From: Polaribacter sp. SA4-12
Lineage (GTDB): Bacteria > Bacteroidota > Bacteroidia > Flavobacteriales > Flavobacteriaceae
Reading direction: 5' to 3'
DNA: 64,000 nucleotides
Assembly: GCF_002163675.1 (NCBI RefSeq)
Contig: NZ_CP019334.1
Location: 3,205,501 to 3,269,500, forward strand
The translations under genes and the position numbers were made by a program. The notes below the pieces were generated by a model. It saw nothing but the letters and a program-made list of their open reading frames with translations. It did not search any database and was not told where the DNA came from. Of the stretch, positions 44,186 through 53,108 are shown piece by piece. Within the stretch, counting starts at the first letter, position 1. Each line of letters opens with the position of its first letter.

Positions 44186-45229
44186 ATGAATAAGTTGGTG
44201 TTAAAAGTTTTTAAAAAAGTTTCATTACACTTGTTTTTTTGGCTGATTGTTTGGTTTTTCTTTTCTAGTTTTTTTAGTGTTGGTTCTAAAAACGAAAATT
44301 TTATTTTTTGGTTTTCGACCATTTTAAGTACTATTTCAATTTTATCTTCTTACGTTTTTGTATATTATTTAATTCCTGAATTTTTAATTACTCAAAAACA
44401 CAAAATTTTTATTTTATATACTTTTTATGCATTTGTTTTTATTGTTTGTGCAGTTTTAATGACAGTTGTTTTCGGTTTCGTCTTTTTCTACAATTTAGAG
44501 TATCAACAAATGCCAGCATTAACAAAAAGTCTTGCTGTAATCTTAGTTTGTGTTATACTAATTGTTGTTTTGGCAAGTGGTTTAAAAATTTTAAAACACA
44601 GTTATAAGTCTTTAGAAGAAAAGAAAACTTTAGAAAATAAATTTTTACAAACTAAGTTAGAGTTAAAAGAACAAGAGTTAAAGTTTTTAAAGATGCAAAT
44701 TCATCCGCATTTTTTGTTTAATTCTCTAAATACTATTTATGGTTTTGCAATCGCTAAAGCGGATGAAGCGCCAGAAATGATTTTAAAATTATCTAATTTG
44801 TTAGATTATATTTTATATCAAGTAGAGAAACCAAAAGTACTTTTAATAGAAGAAGTAAATCATTTAGAAGACTATATTTCATTAGAAAAAATGCGTTTTC
44901 ATGATACTTTAAAAGTGAATTTTAATAAAGAGAAATTGAACGATTCTCTTCAAATTCCGCCAATGTTATTAATTCCTTTTGTAGAAAATAGTTTTAAACA
45001 TGGTGTAATTATAAATGGAGTTTTAAATGTTGATATTCGTCTAAGAACAGTAAATAATTGTCTGGTTTTTGAGGTAGAAAATTCATCCAAAAGAAAAGAA
45101 GAAGCGAGTACAGGAATTGGACTTCCTAATATTAGAAAACGTTTAGAAATGTTGTATCCAGAGAAACATCAATTAGAAATAATTGAAAATAATGATACTT
45201 TTAAAGTACATTTAAAAATTGAATTTTAA
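44186..45229 (+). CDS. LytS-type sensor histidine kinase
   Basis: 347-residue membrane kinase. Four N-terminal helices (residues 12-33, 44-66, 78-102 and 112-130), a coiled linker (EEKKTLENKFLQTKLELKEQELKFLK), the His_kinase motif MQIHPHFLFNSLNTIYGFA with the phospho-His, and an ATPase domain (IPPMLLIPFVENSFKHGV, TGIGLPNIRKRLEMLYP). It partners with the LytTR regulator downstream, from which it is separated by 96 bp holding a dispersed repeat. Confidence 0.95.
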   Translation: MNKLVLKVFKKVSLHLFFWLIVWFFFSSFFSVGSKNENFIFWFSTILSTISILSSYVFVYYLIPEFLITQKHKIFILYTFYAFVFIVCAVLMTVVFGFVFFYNLEYQQMPALTKSLAVILVCVILIVVLASGLKILKHSYKSLEEKKTLENKFLQTKLELKEQELKFLKMQIHPHFLFNSLNTIYGFAIAKADEAPEMILKLSNLLDYILYQVEKPKVLLIEEVNHLEDYISLEKMRFHDTLKVNFNKEKLNDSLQIPPMLLIPFVENSFKHGVIINGVLNVDIRLRTVNNCLVFEVENSSKRKEEASTGIGLPNIRKRLEMLYPEKHQLEIIENNDTFKVHLKIEF

Positions 45230-45250
45230 TAATGATTATTGACGGATAAT

Positions 45251-45290
45251 GTTATTTCGACAGAATGAGTTGCGAATGACGAGAAATCTC
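45251..45290. repeat. Dispersed repeat (GAGATTTCTCGTCATTCGCAAC type)
   Basis: TTTCGACAGAATGAG and GAGAAATCTC mark a member of a repeat class found in many Bacteroidota. Degenerate relatives in the opposite orientation are near 2836-2868 and 3109-3128. It has been placed inside the kinase-regulator operon. Confidence 0.65.
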
Positions 45291-45325
45291 AAGTTCCTTA
45301 TAATGTGAAAACAAATTGCTAAAAA

Positions 45326-46048
45326 ATGAATACCATTAATTGTGTTATTGTTGATGATGAACCAATTGCTAGAAATATTCTAGAAACTTTTGTGGCTAAA
45401 ATTCCGAATTTTAATTTGGTAAAAAGTTGCAAGAACGCGATGGAAGCTTTCGAAATAGCAAATTCTCAAAATATAGACCTATTCTTTTTAGATATTAATA
45501 TGCCAGACATCTCTGGTTTGTCTTTAGCTAAAACAATAAACAAGAAATCTAAAATTATTTTTACAACTGCTTACAGAGAATATGCTGTTGATGGTTTCGA
45601 TTTACAAGCGGTAGATTATTTACTAAAACCAATTGCTTTTGATCGTTTTTTACAAGCGGTCAATAAATTTTTTGAAACGCAATCTGTTATTGTGAAGCAA
45701 GTTGTTGTTGAGGAAACTCCAATAAAGAACGATTATATTTTTGTACGTTCAGAACGTAAAATGGTAAAGATAAATTTTGATGAAATTCTATATGTTGAGA
45801 GTTTATCTGATTATATCAAAATTCATACAATAGATACCGTTTTAGTAACGAGAGAAACGATTAGTAATTTAGAAATGAAATTGCCATCTCAACAATTTTT
45901 AAGAATTCATAGATCTTATATTGTTAATTTAAGCAAAACAGATTCTTATACGAATGAATTTATTGAAATTGAAAAAAATGCAATTCCTATAAGTAGAACG
46001 TACAAAGAAAATGTACTTAAAAAGTTAACCGAAAATTCTTTGAAATAG
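45326..46048 (+). CDS. LytTR-type response regulator
   Basis: 240-residue regulator. The receiver domain (residues 3-118) has the acidic pair Asp10-Asp11, phospho-acceptor Asp56 in LFFLDINMPDISG and the Lys in VDYLLKPIAFDRF. The LytTR DNA-binding domain (residues 138-236) has YIFVRSERKMVKINFDEILYVES and the FLRIHRSYIVNL signature. Output of the LytS-type kinase upstream; targets unknown. Confidence 0.95.
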   Translation: MNTINCVIVDDEPIARNILETFVAKIPNFNLVKSCKNAMEAFEIANSQNIDLFFLDINMPDISGLSLAKTINKKSKIIFTTAYREYAVDGFDLQAVDYLLKPIAFDRFLQAVNKFFETQSVIVKQVVVEETPIKNDYIFVRSERKMVKINFDEILYVESLSDYIKIHTIDTVLVTRETISNLEMKLPSQQFLRIHRSYIVNLSKTDSYTNEFIEIEKNAIPISRTYKENVLKKLTENSLK

Positions 46049-46075
46049 TTTTATCTTTGAAGCAAATTTTAGAAT

Positions 46076-47155
46076 TTGAATACAGCACAATTTATATCGA
46101 AATCAAGTAATAATTCAGTAGAAAAAGCAAGTTTTACATGGCAAACTCCAAGTAATATTGCATTGGTAAAATATTGGGGAAAGAGCAATCCTCAAATACC
46201 TAAAAACGCTTCTATTAGTTTTACGTTAAACAATTGTCATACAATTACAACGATCGATTTTGATAAAAAAGAGAAATCAGAAAAAGTAGATTTCGACTTA
46301 TTCTTTGAAGGAAAGCAAAAAGATGCCTTCAAACCAAAGATTGCAGAGTTCTTTACAAGAATACAAGAATATTGTCCTTATATTTTTGAATATAAAATGC
46401 TTATCAATTCAGAGAATTCTTTTCCTCATTCTAGTGGAATAGCTTCTTCAGCAAGTGGTTTAAGTGCAATTGCAAGATGTTTAATGAGTTTAGAAAATGA
46501 ATTAAATCCTGATTTATCAGAAAAAGAAATCAATAAAAAAGCTTCTTTCTTGGCAAGATTAGGTTCTGGAAGCGCAAGTAGAAGCATAGAAGGACCAATG
46601 GTTGTTTGGGGAAATCACCCAGAAATTGAAGGAAGTTCAGATTTATTTGGAGTGAAATTTCCTTATAAATTGGATACTGTTTTCGAAAATTATCAAGACG
46701 CAATTCTTTTGGTTGATAAAGGCGAAAAACAAGTTTCTAGTACAATTGGTCATAATTTAATGCATGATCATCCGTATGCAGAAAATCGTTTTACGCAAGC
46801 GAATGATAATTTATCTAAAATATCAGAAATTCTTCAAAATGGAGATATCAAAGCATTTATAAGTTTAGTAGAAAGTGAAGCGCTTACGCTACATGCAATG
46901 ATGCTAACGAGTAATCCGTATTTTATTTTAATGAAACCAAATACGTTAGAAATTATCAATCGTATTTGGGAATACAGAAATGAGAACGATAGTAATATTT
47001 GTTTTACGCTAGATGCTGGGGCAAATGTACATGTTTTATATCCTGAAGTAGAAAAAGAGGCTGTAAATCAGTTTATTGAAAAAGAGTTGTCTAAATACTG
47101 TCAGAAAAATCAGTATATTTGTGATACTGTGGGTTTTGGAGCAAAACAATTATAA
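46076..47155 (+). CDS. mvaD: Diphosphomevalonate decarboxylase
   Basis: 359-residue GHMP enzyme that makes isopentenyl diphosphate from mevalonate diphosphate with ATP. PSNIALVKYWGKSNPQIPKN is the signature; SSGIASSASGLSAIARC the ATP loop; ARLGSGSASRSIEGPMV and CFTLDAGANVHVLYP hold the catalytic Arg and Asp. The start is TTG 46076 (no suitable ATG). It is the last step of the mevalonate pathway, near mevalonate kinase. Confidence 0.96.
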   Translation: MNTAQFISKSSNNSVEKASFTWQTPSNIALVKYWGKSNPQIPKNASISFTLNNCHTITTIDFDKKEKSEKVDFDLFFEGKQKDAFKPKIAEFFTRIQEYCPYIFEYKMLINSENSFPHSSGIASSASGLSAIARCLMSLENELNPDLSEKEINKKASFLARLGSGSASRSIEGPMVVWGNHPEIEGSSDLFGVKFPYKLDTVFENYQDAILLVDKGEKQVSSTIGHNLMHDHPYAENRFTQANDNLSKISEILQNGDIKAFISLVESEALTLHAMMLTSNPYFILMKPNTLEIINRIWEYRNENDSNICFTLDAGANVHVLYPEVEKEAVNQFIEKELSKYCQKNQYICDTVGFGAKQL

Positions 47156-47180
47156 GATTCTCAGTCAAAAAAACTCCTAA

Positions 47181-47576
47181 ATGAAAGCTTTTATTAAGTT
47201 TATATCAATACTTGTTTTTCTTTTTTCATTAGCTGTTTCTGCGCAAAAAACGACGTGGTTAGATGTTGATTTAAAAGAAACAAACCAATCTAATTCGGTT
47301 TATTATAAAGTAACTTCTGCTAATAATAAAGAAGTGACGTATTTTTTTAAGGGAGGAAAAGTCTTTAGAAAGTTTAATTATTCAAAGAGAAAACCCGTTG
47401 GCAATTTTTCTGAGTTTTATGAAACTGGTGAATTAAGAGTTTCTGGAAAATATGAAAACGGTTTAGAAGAAGGTATTTGGAAAACATATTATAAAAACGG
47501 GAAAATTAAAGAAAAAGGAAAATATAAAAAGGGTGAAAAGGTTGGTATTTGGAAATCTTTTTATAAGAATTTTTAA
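47181..47576 (+). CDS. Exported MORN/YwqK-repeat protein
   Basis: 131 residues with signal peptide FIKFISILVFLFSLAVSAQ and two to three MORN-like repeats (GNFSEFYETGELRVSGKY, EEGIWKTYYKNGKIKEKGKY, KVGIWKSFYKNF). Databases often call such proteins YwqK-family antitoxin, but there is no toxin gene here; a periplasmic or surface structural role is more likely. Confidence 0.85.
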   Translation: MKAFIKFISILVFLFSLAVSAQKTTWLDVDLKETNQSNSVYYKVTSANNKEVTYFFKGGKVFRKFNYSKRKPVGNFSEFYETGELRVSGKYENGLEEGIWKTYYKNGKIKEKGKYKKGEKVGIWKSFYKNF

Positions 47577-47602
47577 GGAAAACCTTTTAATATTAAATTT
47601 TG

Positions 47603-47610
47603 TATTTTTG
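47603..47610 (+). promoter_or_regulatory. -7 box of the mevalonate kinase gene
   Basis: TATTTTTG fits TAnnTTTG, 19 bp before the ATG at 47630. It lies inside the longer frame that begins with TTG 47600 and argues against that start. Confidence 0.55.
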
Positions 47611-47629
47611 CACTAAATTGAAAAGAAAA

Positions 47630-48556
47630 ATGAAAGGACCATTATTTTATGCTAAAATTCTTCTCTTCGGAGAATATGGAATCATAAAAGATTCTAAAGG
47701 TTTAGCAATTCCGTTTAACGCATATCGAGGAGCTTTAAAAACTTCTTCTAATTTATCTGGAGATCCTAAGATTTCCAATGAAAACTTAGTGCGTTTTTAT
47801 AAGCATTTAGCTTCTTTAGATACAGAATTGGTTTCTTTTAATTTAAACGATTTAAAAACTGATATTGAAAACGGAATGTATTTCGATTCTTCAATTCCTC
47901 AAGGTTATGGAGTTGGTAGTTCTGGAGCTTTAGTAGCATCAATCTACGATAAATACGCTGATGATAAAGTTACTGTTTTAGAAAACTTAACAAGAGAAAA
48001 ATTGTTGAAATTGAAACAAGTTTTTTCTTTAATGGAATCTTTTTTTCATGGTAAAAGTTCTGGTTTAGATCCTTTAAATAGTTACTTAAGTTTACCTATT
48101 TTAATTAATTCTAAAGAAAATATTGAACCTGCAGGAATTCCTTCTCAAAAACAAGGAAAAGGCGCAGTTTTCTTATTAGATTCTGAACAAATTGGTGAAA
48201 CTGAACCGATGGTAAACATCTTTATGAATAAGATGAAAAACGAAGGTTTTAGAAAAATGATTAGTGAAGAATTTTCAACAACAACAGATGCTTGTATTGA
48301 AGATTTTTTAGGAGGTAATGTAAAATCGTTGTTTGGTAACGTAAAATCATTATCTAAAATAGTTTTAAAGAATTTTAAACCTATGATTCCTGATGCTTTT
48401 CATAAAGTTTGGGAAAACGGTATAAAAAGTAATGATTATTACTTAAAACTTTGTGGTTCTGGTGGTGGAGGCTATATTTTAGGTTTTACTGAAGATTATG
48501 AAAAAGCACAACAAAGTCTTAAGGACTATAAGTTAGAGTTGGTTTATAGATTTTAG
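47630..48556 (+). CDS. Mevalonate kinase
   Basis: 308-residue GHMP kinase. KILLFGEYGIIKDSKGLAIPF is motif 1, SSIPQGYGVGSSGALVASI the ATP loop, FFHGKSSGLDPLNSYLS carries the catalytic-type Asp, and LCGSGGGGYILGF is motif 3. This matches mevalonate kinase better than the GYDIA kinase does. ATG 47630 is chosen because the domain starts there. It lies 4 bp before the UbiA gene. Confidence 0.92.
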   Translation: MKGPLFYAKILLFGEYGIIKDSKGLAIPFNAYRGALKTSSNLSGDPKISNENLVRFYKHLASLDTELVSFNLNDLKTDIENGMYFDSSIPQGYGVGSSGALVASIYDKYADDKVTVLENLTREKLLKLKQVFSLMESFFHGKSSGLDPLNSYLSLPILINSKENIEPAGIPSQKQGKGAVFLLDSEQIGETEPMVNIFMNKMKNEGFRKMISEEFSTTTDACIEDFLGGNVKSLFGNVKSLSKIVLKNFKPMIPDAFHKVWENGIKSNDYYLKLCGSGGGGYILGFTEDYEKAQQSLKDYKLELVYRF

Positions 48557-48560
48557 TCTT

Positions 48561-49478
48561 ATGATTAGCTTTAAAGTTAAAAGAATCATTTTTAAATTTT
48601 TCAGTTTACTTTCAGTTATTAGAGGTTATAATATTCTTGTTTTAATTTTAGCACAATACTTAGCGGCTATTTTTATCTTTTCACCAAAAAAATATGTGAG
48701 AAGTATTATTCTTGATGTCGACTTATTTTACATTGTTTTAGCAAGTATTTGTGTTGTTGCTTCGGGTTATATTATCAATAATTTTTATGATGTTAAAGTA
48801 GATCGAATCAATCGACCATTAAAAGCTAGATTAGATGATTATGTAAAACAATCAACCAAATTAAAGCTATATTTTCTTTTAAATTTCTTAGGTTTTATTT
48901 TTGGACTTCTAATTTCCGTAAAAGCAGCCTTGTTTTTTGCTGTTTATATTTTTGCAATTTGGTTTTATTCTCATAAGTTAAAAAAGTATCCTTTTACAGG
49001 GTTGGTTTCAGCTACAGTACTTACAATTCTTCCTTTTTTTGCAGTATTTGTATATTTTAAAAATTTTTCAAAGATAATTTTTGTGCATGCCGTCTTTTTG
49101 TTTTTAGTACTTATGGTTAGAGAATTGCTAAAAGATTTACAGAATATGAAAGGTGCAATTGTAAATGATTATGATACTTTTCCTGTTTTTTATGGAGAGA
49201 AGAAAACAAAACAGTTGTCAATTTTTTTATTAGTATTAACGCTTTTTCCTGTAGTGATTTTGTTTAGCTATCCTGCGTTAAGTTATATGAGATATTACTT
49301 TTATTTTGCTTTAATGGTTCTTATTTTTCTAGGGTTTTATTTATGGAATTCAACCGAAACGAAACAATATAGAATGATGCATAACGTTTTGAAAGTGTTG
49401 CTTTTAATAGGTGTTTTTTCTTTAATTTTTATTGATACCTCTCTAATTGTAGAAAAAGTAATAGACAGCTTGAATTAA
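48561..49478 (+). CDS. UbiA-type prenyltransferase
   Basis: 305-residue integral membrane prenyltransferase with 8-9 helices. The first Asp-rich motif is NNFYDVKVDRINRPLKARL and the second region is ELLKDLQNMKGAIVNDYDTFPVFYG. It resembles the geranylgeranylglycerol-phosphate geranylgeranyltransferase branch often annotated in Flavobacteriia, but menaquinone or other aromatic acceptors cannot be excluded. Its 4-bp spacing from mevalonate kinase links it to isoprenoid supply. Confidence 0.9.
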   Translation: MISFKVKRIIFKFFSLLSVIRGYNILVLILAQYLAAIFIFSPKKYVRSIILDVDLFYIVLASICVVASGYIINNFYDVKVDRINRPLKARLDDYVKQSTKLKLYFLLNFLGFIFGLLISVKAALFFAVYIFAIWFYSHKLKKYPFTGLVSATVLTILPFFAVFVYFKNFSKIIFVHAVFLFLVLMVRELLKDLQNMKGAIVNDYDTFPVFYGEKKTKQLSIFLLVLTLFPVVILFSYPALSYMRYYFYFALMVLIFLGFYLWNSTETKQYRMMHNVLKVLLLIGVFSLIFIDTSLIVEKVIDSLN

Positions 49479-49517
49479 GATTTTTTATACCTACTTTTGC
49501 AAAAATTATAATAAGTA

Positions 49518-50375
49518 ATGAAATCAGATAGAAACTCGTCGAGAGGACGACAAGAAGGAAAAAAAAGTACGCCTCTTAGTAGAAAAAGTAGTACTCCTTT
49601 AAGTAGAAAAAGTCCTAAAAAGACTTTTACTAAAATTAAAGATGCACCAAAATCGGATGAATCAACAGGGATTCGTTTAAACAAATACATTGCAAATTCT
49701 GGAGTATGTTCTCGTAGAGAAGCAGATACTTATATTGAGCATGGAAGTGTTGAAGTAAATGGTAAGTTGGTAACAGAAATGGGGTATAAAGTTCAGCCAG
49801 ACGATATTGTTCGTTTTGATGGAACTTCAATTACGCCAGAACAAAAAAGATATATTTTACTAAATAAACCTAAGAACTACATCACCACTATGGATGATGA
49901 AAGAGGTAGAAAAACGGTGATGGAATTGATTGCGAATGCATCAAAAGAAAGAATATATCCTGTAGGGAGATTAGATAGAAACACAACGGGTTTGTTGTTG
50001 TTTACCAATGATGGAGATTTAGCGAAGAAATTAACGCATCCAAAACATAATGTTCGTAAATTATACCACGCTTCTTTAGATAGAAAGTTAGAATTAAGAG
50101 ATTTAGAGAAATTAAGAGGAGATGTTATTATTGAAGGGAGAAAAGTATTTATTGATGCAATTTCTTATGTAGATGGTCAGCCAAAATCTGAAATTGGTAT
50201 CGAAATTCATTCTGGTAGAAATAGAATTGTTCGTAAAATTTTTGAACATGTTGGTTATAAAGTAAGCAAATTAGATAGAGTAGTTTTTGCTGAGTTAACG
50301 AAGAGAAATTTACCAAGAGGTAGATGGAGAGAGTTAACGAATTTAGAAGTTACAAATCTTCAGATAATGAAATAG
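49518..50375 (+). CDS. RNA pseudouridine synthase (RluB/RsuA family)
   Basis: 285 residues. A basic Ser/Lys-rich tail (residues 1-50, with the repeated STPLSRKS) is followed by an S4 domain (IRLNKYIANSGVCSRREADTYI) and the synthase core with catalytic Asp in YPVGRLDRNTTGLLLFTNDG and HNVRKLYHASLD. It probably modifies 23S rRNA as RluB does. A terminator follows. Confidence 0.94.
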   Translation: MKSDRNSSRGRQEGKKSTPLSRKSSTPLSRKSPKKTFTKIKDAPKSDESTGIRLNKYIANSGVCSRREADTYIEHGSVEVNGKLVTEMGYKVQPDDIVRFDGTSITPEQKRYILLNKPKNYITTMDDERGRKTVMELIANASKERIYPVGRLDRNTTGLLLFTNDGDLAKKLTHPKHNVRKLYHASLDRKLELRDLEKLRGDVIIEGRKVFIDAISYVDGQPKSEIGIEIHSGRNRIVRKIFEHVGYKVSKLDRVVFAELTKRNLPRGRWRELTNLEVTNLQIMK

Positions 50376-50385
50376 AATAATTAAA

Positions 50386-50412
50386 AATCCAGCTTTAAGC
50401 TGGATTTTTTTT
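50386..50412 (+). terminator. Terminator after the pseudouridine synthase gene
   Basis: AATCCAGCTT-AAGCTGGATT hairpin followed by TTTTTT. Confidence 0.93.
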
Positions 50413-50480
50413 GTCTAATTTTTAATTAATTAAAAATTAGAACCAAATAGTTGTAAAAAGAAGTTCGTTCTATTAGATAG

Positions 50481-50837
50481 CGTTTATATGTTATAGATAA
50501 AGAGTGTTCGGAGGCTTCTAAAGCGAATATTGGTTTGGATATTGATGGTTCGTTAAAGGTTGTTAATAGTGCTTTTTAAGCATTAGACCCTAAAGAATGT
50601 CAATGAGATTTTAACTGGTTGCGTTTATTCGTTTTTACTTTAGGTGTTTTTCTAAGAGGTAAAACGAAAGTTTAAAAAAAAATCCTTCAAGAAGTCATTT
50701 TAAAAGAAGAAATAGAAATTCAGTTAGAATTGGTTGTTAAGAATTTTGAAATTGTTGATGATTTAGAAGAAAATCAATATTTTGTGCATCCATTATTTTT
50801 TATTTTAAATAAAAAACAAACAATAAAGTTTTTGTAG
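50481..50837 (+). pseudogene. Decayed gene fragment with three in-frame stops
   Basis: One reading frame from 50481 to the stop at 50835-50837 keeps protein-like content over 118 codons, interrupted by stops at 50577 (TAA), 50604 (TGA) and 50673 (TAA). The pieces read VIDKECSEASKANIGLDIDG, DFNWLRLFVFTLGVFLRGK and LELVVKNFEIVDDLEENQ. A TAG lies directly upstream. All pieces being in one frame suggests point mutations rather than frameshifts. The family is not recognised. It fills the gap between the pseudouridine synthase gene and tRNA-Phe. Confidence 0.5.
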
Positions 50838-50888
50838 TTGCATAGGAATCAATATTTAATAAATGGTCTAAAGTAGTTTTTGGGCACA

Positions 50889-50917
50889 AAAAAACCCAAA
50901 CTAAAAGTTTGGGTTTG
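50889..50917 (-). terminator. Terminator after tRNA-Phe
   Basis: AAACCCAAAC-TAAAA-GTTTGGGTTT; on the minus strand it is followed by a T-run. It lies 4 bp past the tRNA 3' end. Confidence 0.88.
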
Positions 50918-50921
50918 TAAG

Positions 50922-50994
50922 TGGTACCTCCAGGAATCGAACCAGGGACACAAGGATTTTCAGTCCTTTGCTCTACCAACTGAGCTAAGGTACC
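50922..50994 (-). tRNA. tRNA-Phe (anticodon GAA)
   Basis: 73-nt tRNA on the minus strand. Acceptor GGTACCT with AGGTACC, D arm TTAGCTCAGTTGGTAGAGC, anticodon arm AAGGA-CTGAAAA-TCCTT giving GAA, T arm CCTGG-TTCGATT-CCAGG, discriminator A. CCA is not encoded. A TATATTTG box at 51018-51011 (minus strand), 16 bp upstream, is the likely -7 element. Confidence 0.96.
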
Positions 50995-51010
50995 ATTGCC
51001 TTAGCGGATG

Positions 51011-51018
51011 CAAATATA
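51011..51018 (-). promoter_or_regulatory. -7 box of tRNA-Phe
   Basis: Minus strand reads TATATTTG, identical to the box in front of tRNA-Leu. Confidence 0.6.
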
Positions 51019-51093
51019 GAATGTTTTTTGGTTTCTCCTAAAGAAAATATAAAAAAGTTTGATGTGTTTTTAAAATTTATCTAAATTTGAAAG

Positions 51094-51822
51094 ATGAACT
51101 TAACAATTGATGTTGGAAATACTAGAGTTAAAACTGCTGTTTTTGAGAAAGATAAGCTCGTAGAGTTGACTGTTTTTGACAAAACAAAAATTTTATCAGA
51201 AATTAAAAAAATTTTAAAAAAACATGTAATTTCTAATGTGATCATGTCAAATGTGGCTTCAATTTCTGATTCGAAGCTGAAAAAATTACAGAAATTAGTT
51301 AAAATAAAGGTTATTTCTTCTTCTACTAAGGTTCCTTTTGAGAATCTTTATAAAACTCCAAAAACTTTAGGAATTGATAGAATTGCATTAGTTGCAGGTG
51401 CAGTTAATCAGTTTTATGGTAAAAATGTTTTAGTTATAGATGCAGGTACTTGTATTACTTTTGATTTTGTAAACTCAAAAGGAGGGTATTTAGGAGGAGC
51501 AATATCTCCAGGAGTACAAATGAGATTTAATTCTTTAAATCACTTTACAGCAAATTTGCCTTTATTAGAAAAAGAAGAAGTAAGTGATTTTATCGGGAAA
51601 AACACAAAAGAAAGCATTAATTCGGGTATTGTAAATGGTGTAATTCAAGAAATTGATGGCGTTATTAATCAATATAAAAAGAAATATTTAGATTTAACAG
51701 TTGTTTTAACAGGAGGGGACACAAATTTCTTGGCAAAACAATTAAAAAGTAGCATATTTGCCAATCAAAATTTTCTCCTTCAAGGATTAAATACAATATT
51801 GATATTTAACATAGACAAATGA
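51094..51822 (+). CDS. coaX: Type III pantothenate kinase
   Basis: 242-residue ATP-dependent kinase for the first step of coenzyme A synthesis, ASKHA fold. LTIDVGNTRVKTAVFE is the phosphate-1 motif, TLGIDRIALVAGA the pantothenate region with the catalytic Asp, NVLVIDAGTCITFDFV phosphate-2, and GGAISPGVQMRFNSL the dimer interface. It overlaps the next gene by 4 bp (ATGA) and heads an envelope operon. Confidence 0.96.
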   Translation: MNLTIDVGNTRVKTAVFEKDKLVELTVFDKTKILSEIKKILKKHVISNVIMSNVASISDSKLKKLQKLVKIKVISSSTKVPFENLYKTPKTLGIDRIALVAGAVNQFYGKNVLVIDAGTCITFDFVNSKGGYLGGAISPGVQMRFNSLNHFTANLPLLEKEEVSDFIGKNTKESINSGIVNGVIQEIDGVINQYKKKYLDLTVVLTGGDTNFLAKQLKSSIFANQNFLLQGLNTILIFNIDK

Positions 51823-53093
51823 TTAGAAACATCTTATTAGTCTTTTTACTAATAACTTCTTTAGCTACAACAGCTCAAAGAACAAATTCATCACCCTATT
51901 CTTTTTTTGGTATTGGGGAGGAATTTAATCCAGTTACAGTAGAGCAGAGTGCAATGGGGGGTATTGGAGTTGCATTTAGCCACTATAAGTACTTGAACTT
52001 CACAAACCCTGCAGCTTATGCAGATTTAAGGTATACAACATACTCTTTTGGTGTGTTAAATAATAAGTTAACAATAGATAATGGTACTGAAACGCAAAGT
52101 ACAAACTCTACAAGTTTAAGTTATTTCGCTTTGGCATTTCCTTTAGGTTCTAAAGCAGGTATGTCTTTTGGTATTCAGCCTGTGTCATCTGTAGGTTATT
52201 CTTTATCTAATACGAATGCCGATGAAACAGAGATTTCTCTTTTTTCTGGAGATGGAGGTATCAGTCGAGTTTATGGTAGTTTTGGAATAAAGGTATTTAA
52301 AGGGTTTTCTTTAGGTGTTGAAGCTGATTATAGTTTTGGTAATATTGAGAATAGTGTAATAAATCAAGTTACAAATGTAACATTAGCAACAAAATATAAA
52401 GAATCAACTATAGTTAGAGGAGGTTCTGTAACTTTAGGTGCTCAATATAAAACAGAAATTAATAAAGATCTTGTATTAAGTATTGGAACAACTTATAAGA
52501 TAGGTAATGATTTAAAAGTAACTGGTGATGAGTATTTATATTCTCTTACCTTAGCTAGTACAGGTACAGAGTTTGGAAGAGATACTATTTCTCAATCTAG
52601 TATAAGTGGAAATTATAAATTACCTTTAAAAACAAATTTAGGAGTAGGTTTAGGTAAATATGATAAATGGTATGTAGGTTTAGAATATGAAAATCAAGAT
52701 GCTATTGAAACTACAGGGTTCTTAAATACAACGAACGCTTATAGATATAGTGAATCAAATAGATTTTCTTTAGGTGGTTTTTATTTACCTAAAATAAATT
52801 CGATATCAAGTTATTGGGAAAGAGTTACTTATAGAGCAGGTATTCGTTTAGAGAAGACTGGTTTATTAGTTGATGGTTCAGGTTTAAATACGAATTATAC
52901 TCCAATAGACGACTTTGGCATATCTTTTGGTCTAGGTTTACCACTGAGACAGTTATCCACATTAAATATGGGATTTGAATTTGGTGAGAGAGGAACTACT
53001 GATAATAATTTAATTCAAGAAAATTATTTTAATTTTAGATTAAGTTTATCTTTGACAGACTCAAAATGGTTTCAGAAAAGAAAGATAGATTAA
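51819..53093 (+). CDS. Outer-membrane beta-barrel protein, unknown function
   Basis: 424 residues. Signal peptide NILLVFLLITSLATTAQ, then alternating beta strands throughout with C-terminal strand NFRLSLSLTDSKWFQK. SPYSFFGIGEEFNPVTVEQSAMGGIGVAF and LNFTNPAAYADL resemble FadL/PorV-type barrels of Bacteroidota. It is translationally coupled to coaX and followed by the TPR protein and lptC, which suggests a role in outer-membrane assembly or transport. Confidence 0.85.
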   Translation: MIRNILLVFLLITSLATTAQRTNSSPYSFFGIGEEFNPVTVEQSAMGGIGVAFSHYKYLNFTNPAAYADLRYTTYSFGVLNNKLTIDNGTETQSTNSTSLSYFALAFPLGSKAGMSFGIQPVSSVGYSLSNTNADETEISLFSGDGGISRVYGSFGIKVFKGFSLGVEADYSFGNIENSVINQVTNVTLATKYKESTIVRGGSVTLGAQYKTEINKDLVLSIGTTYKIGNDLKVTGDEYLYSLTLASTGTEFGRDTISQSSISGNYKLPLKTNLGVGLGKYDKWYVGLEYENQDAIETTGFLNTTNAYRYSESNRFSLGGFYLPKINSISSYWERVTYRAGIRLEKTGLLVDGSGLNTNYTPIDDFGISFGLGLPLRQLSTLNMGFEFGERGTTDNNLIQENYFNFRLSLSLTDSKWFQKRKID

Positions 53094-53108
53094 CAAAAAA
53101 CTAACAAA

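Noticed and set aside
47181..47576. Toxin-antitoxin module (the YwqK antitoxin name)
   Set aside because: The protein is exported and has MORN-like repeats; no toxin-like gene is adjacent.
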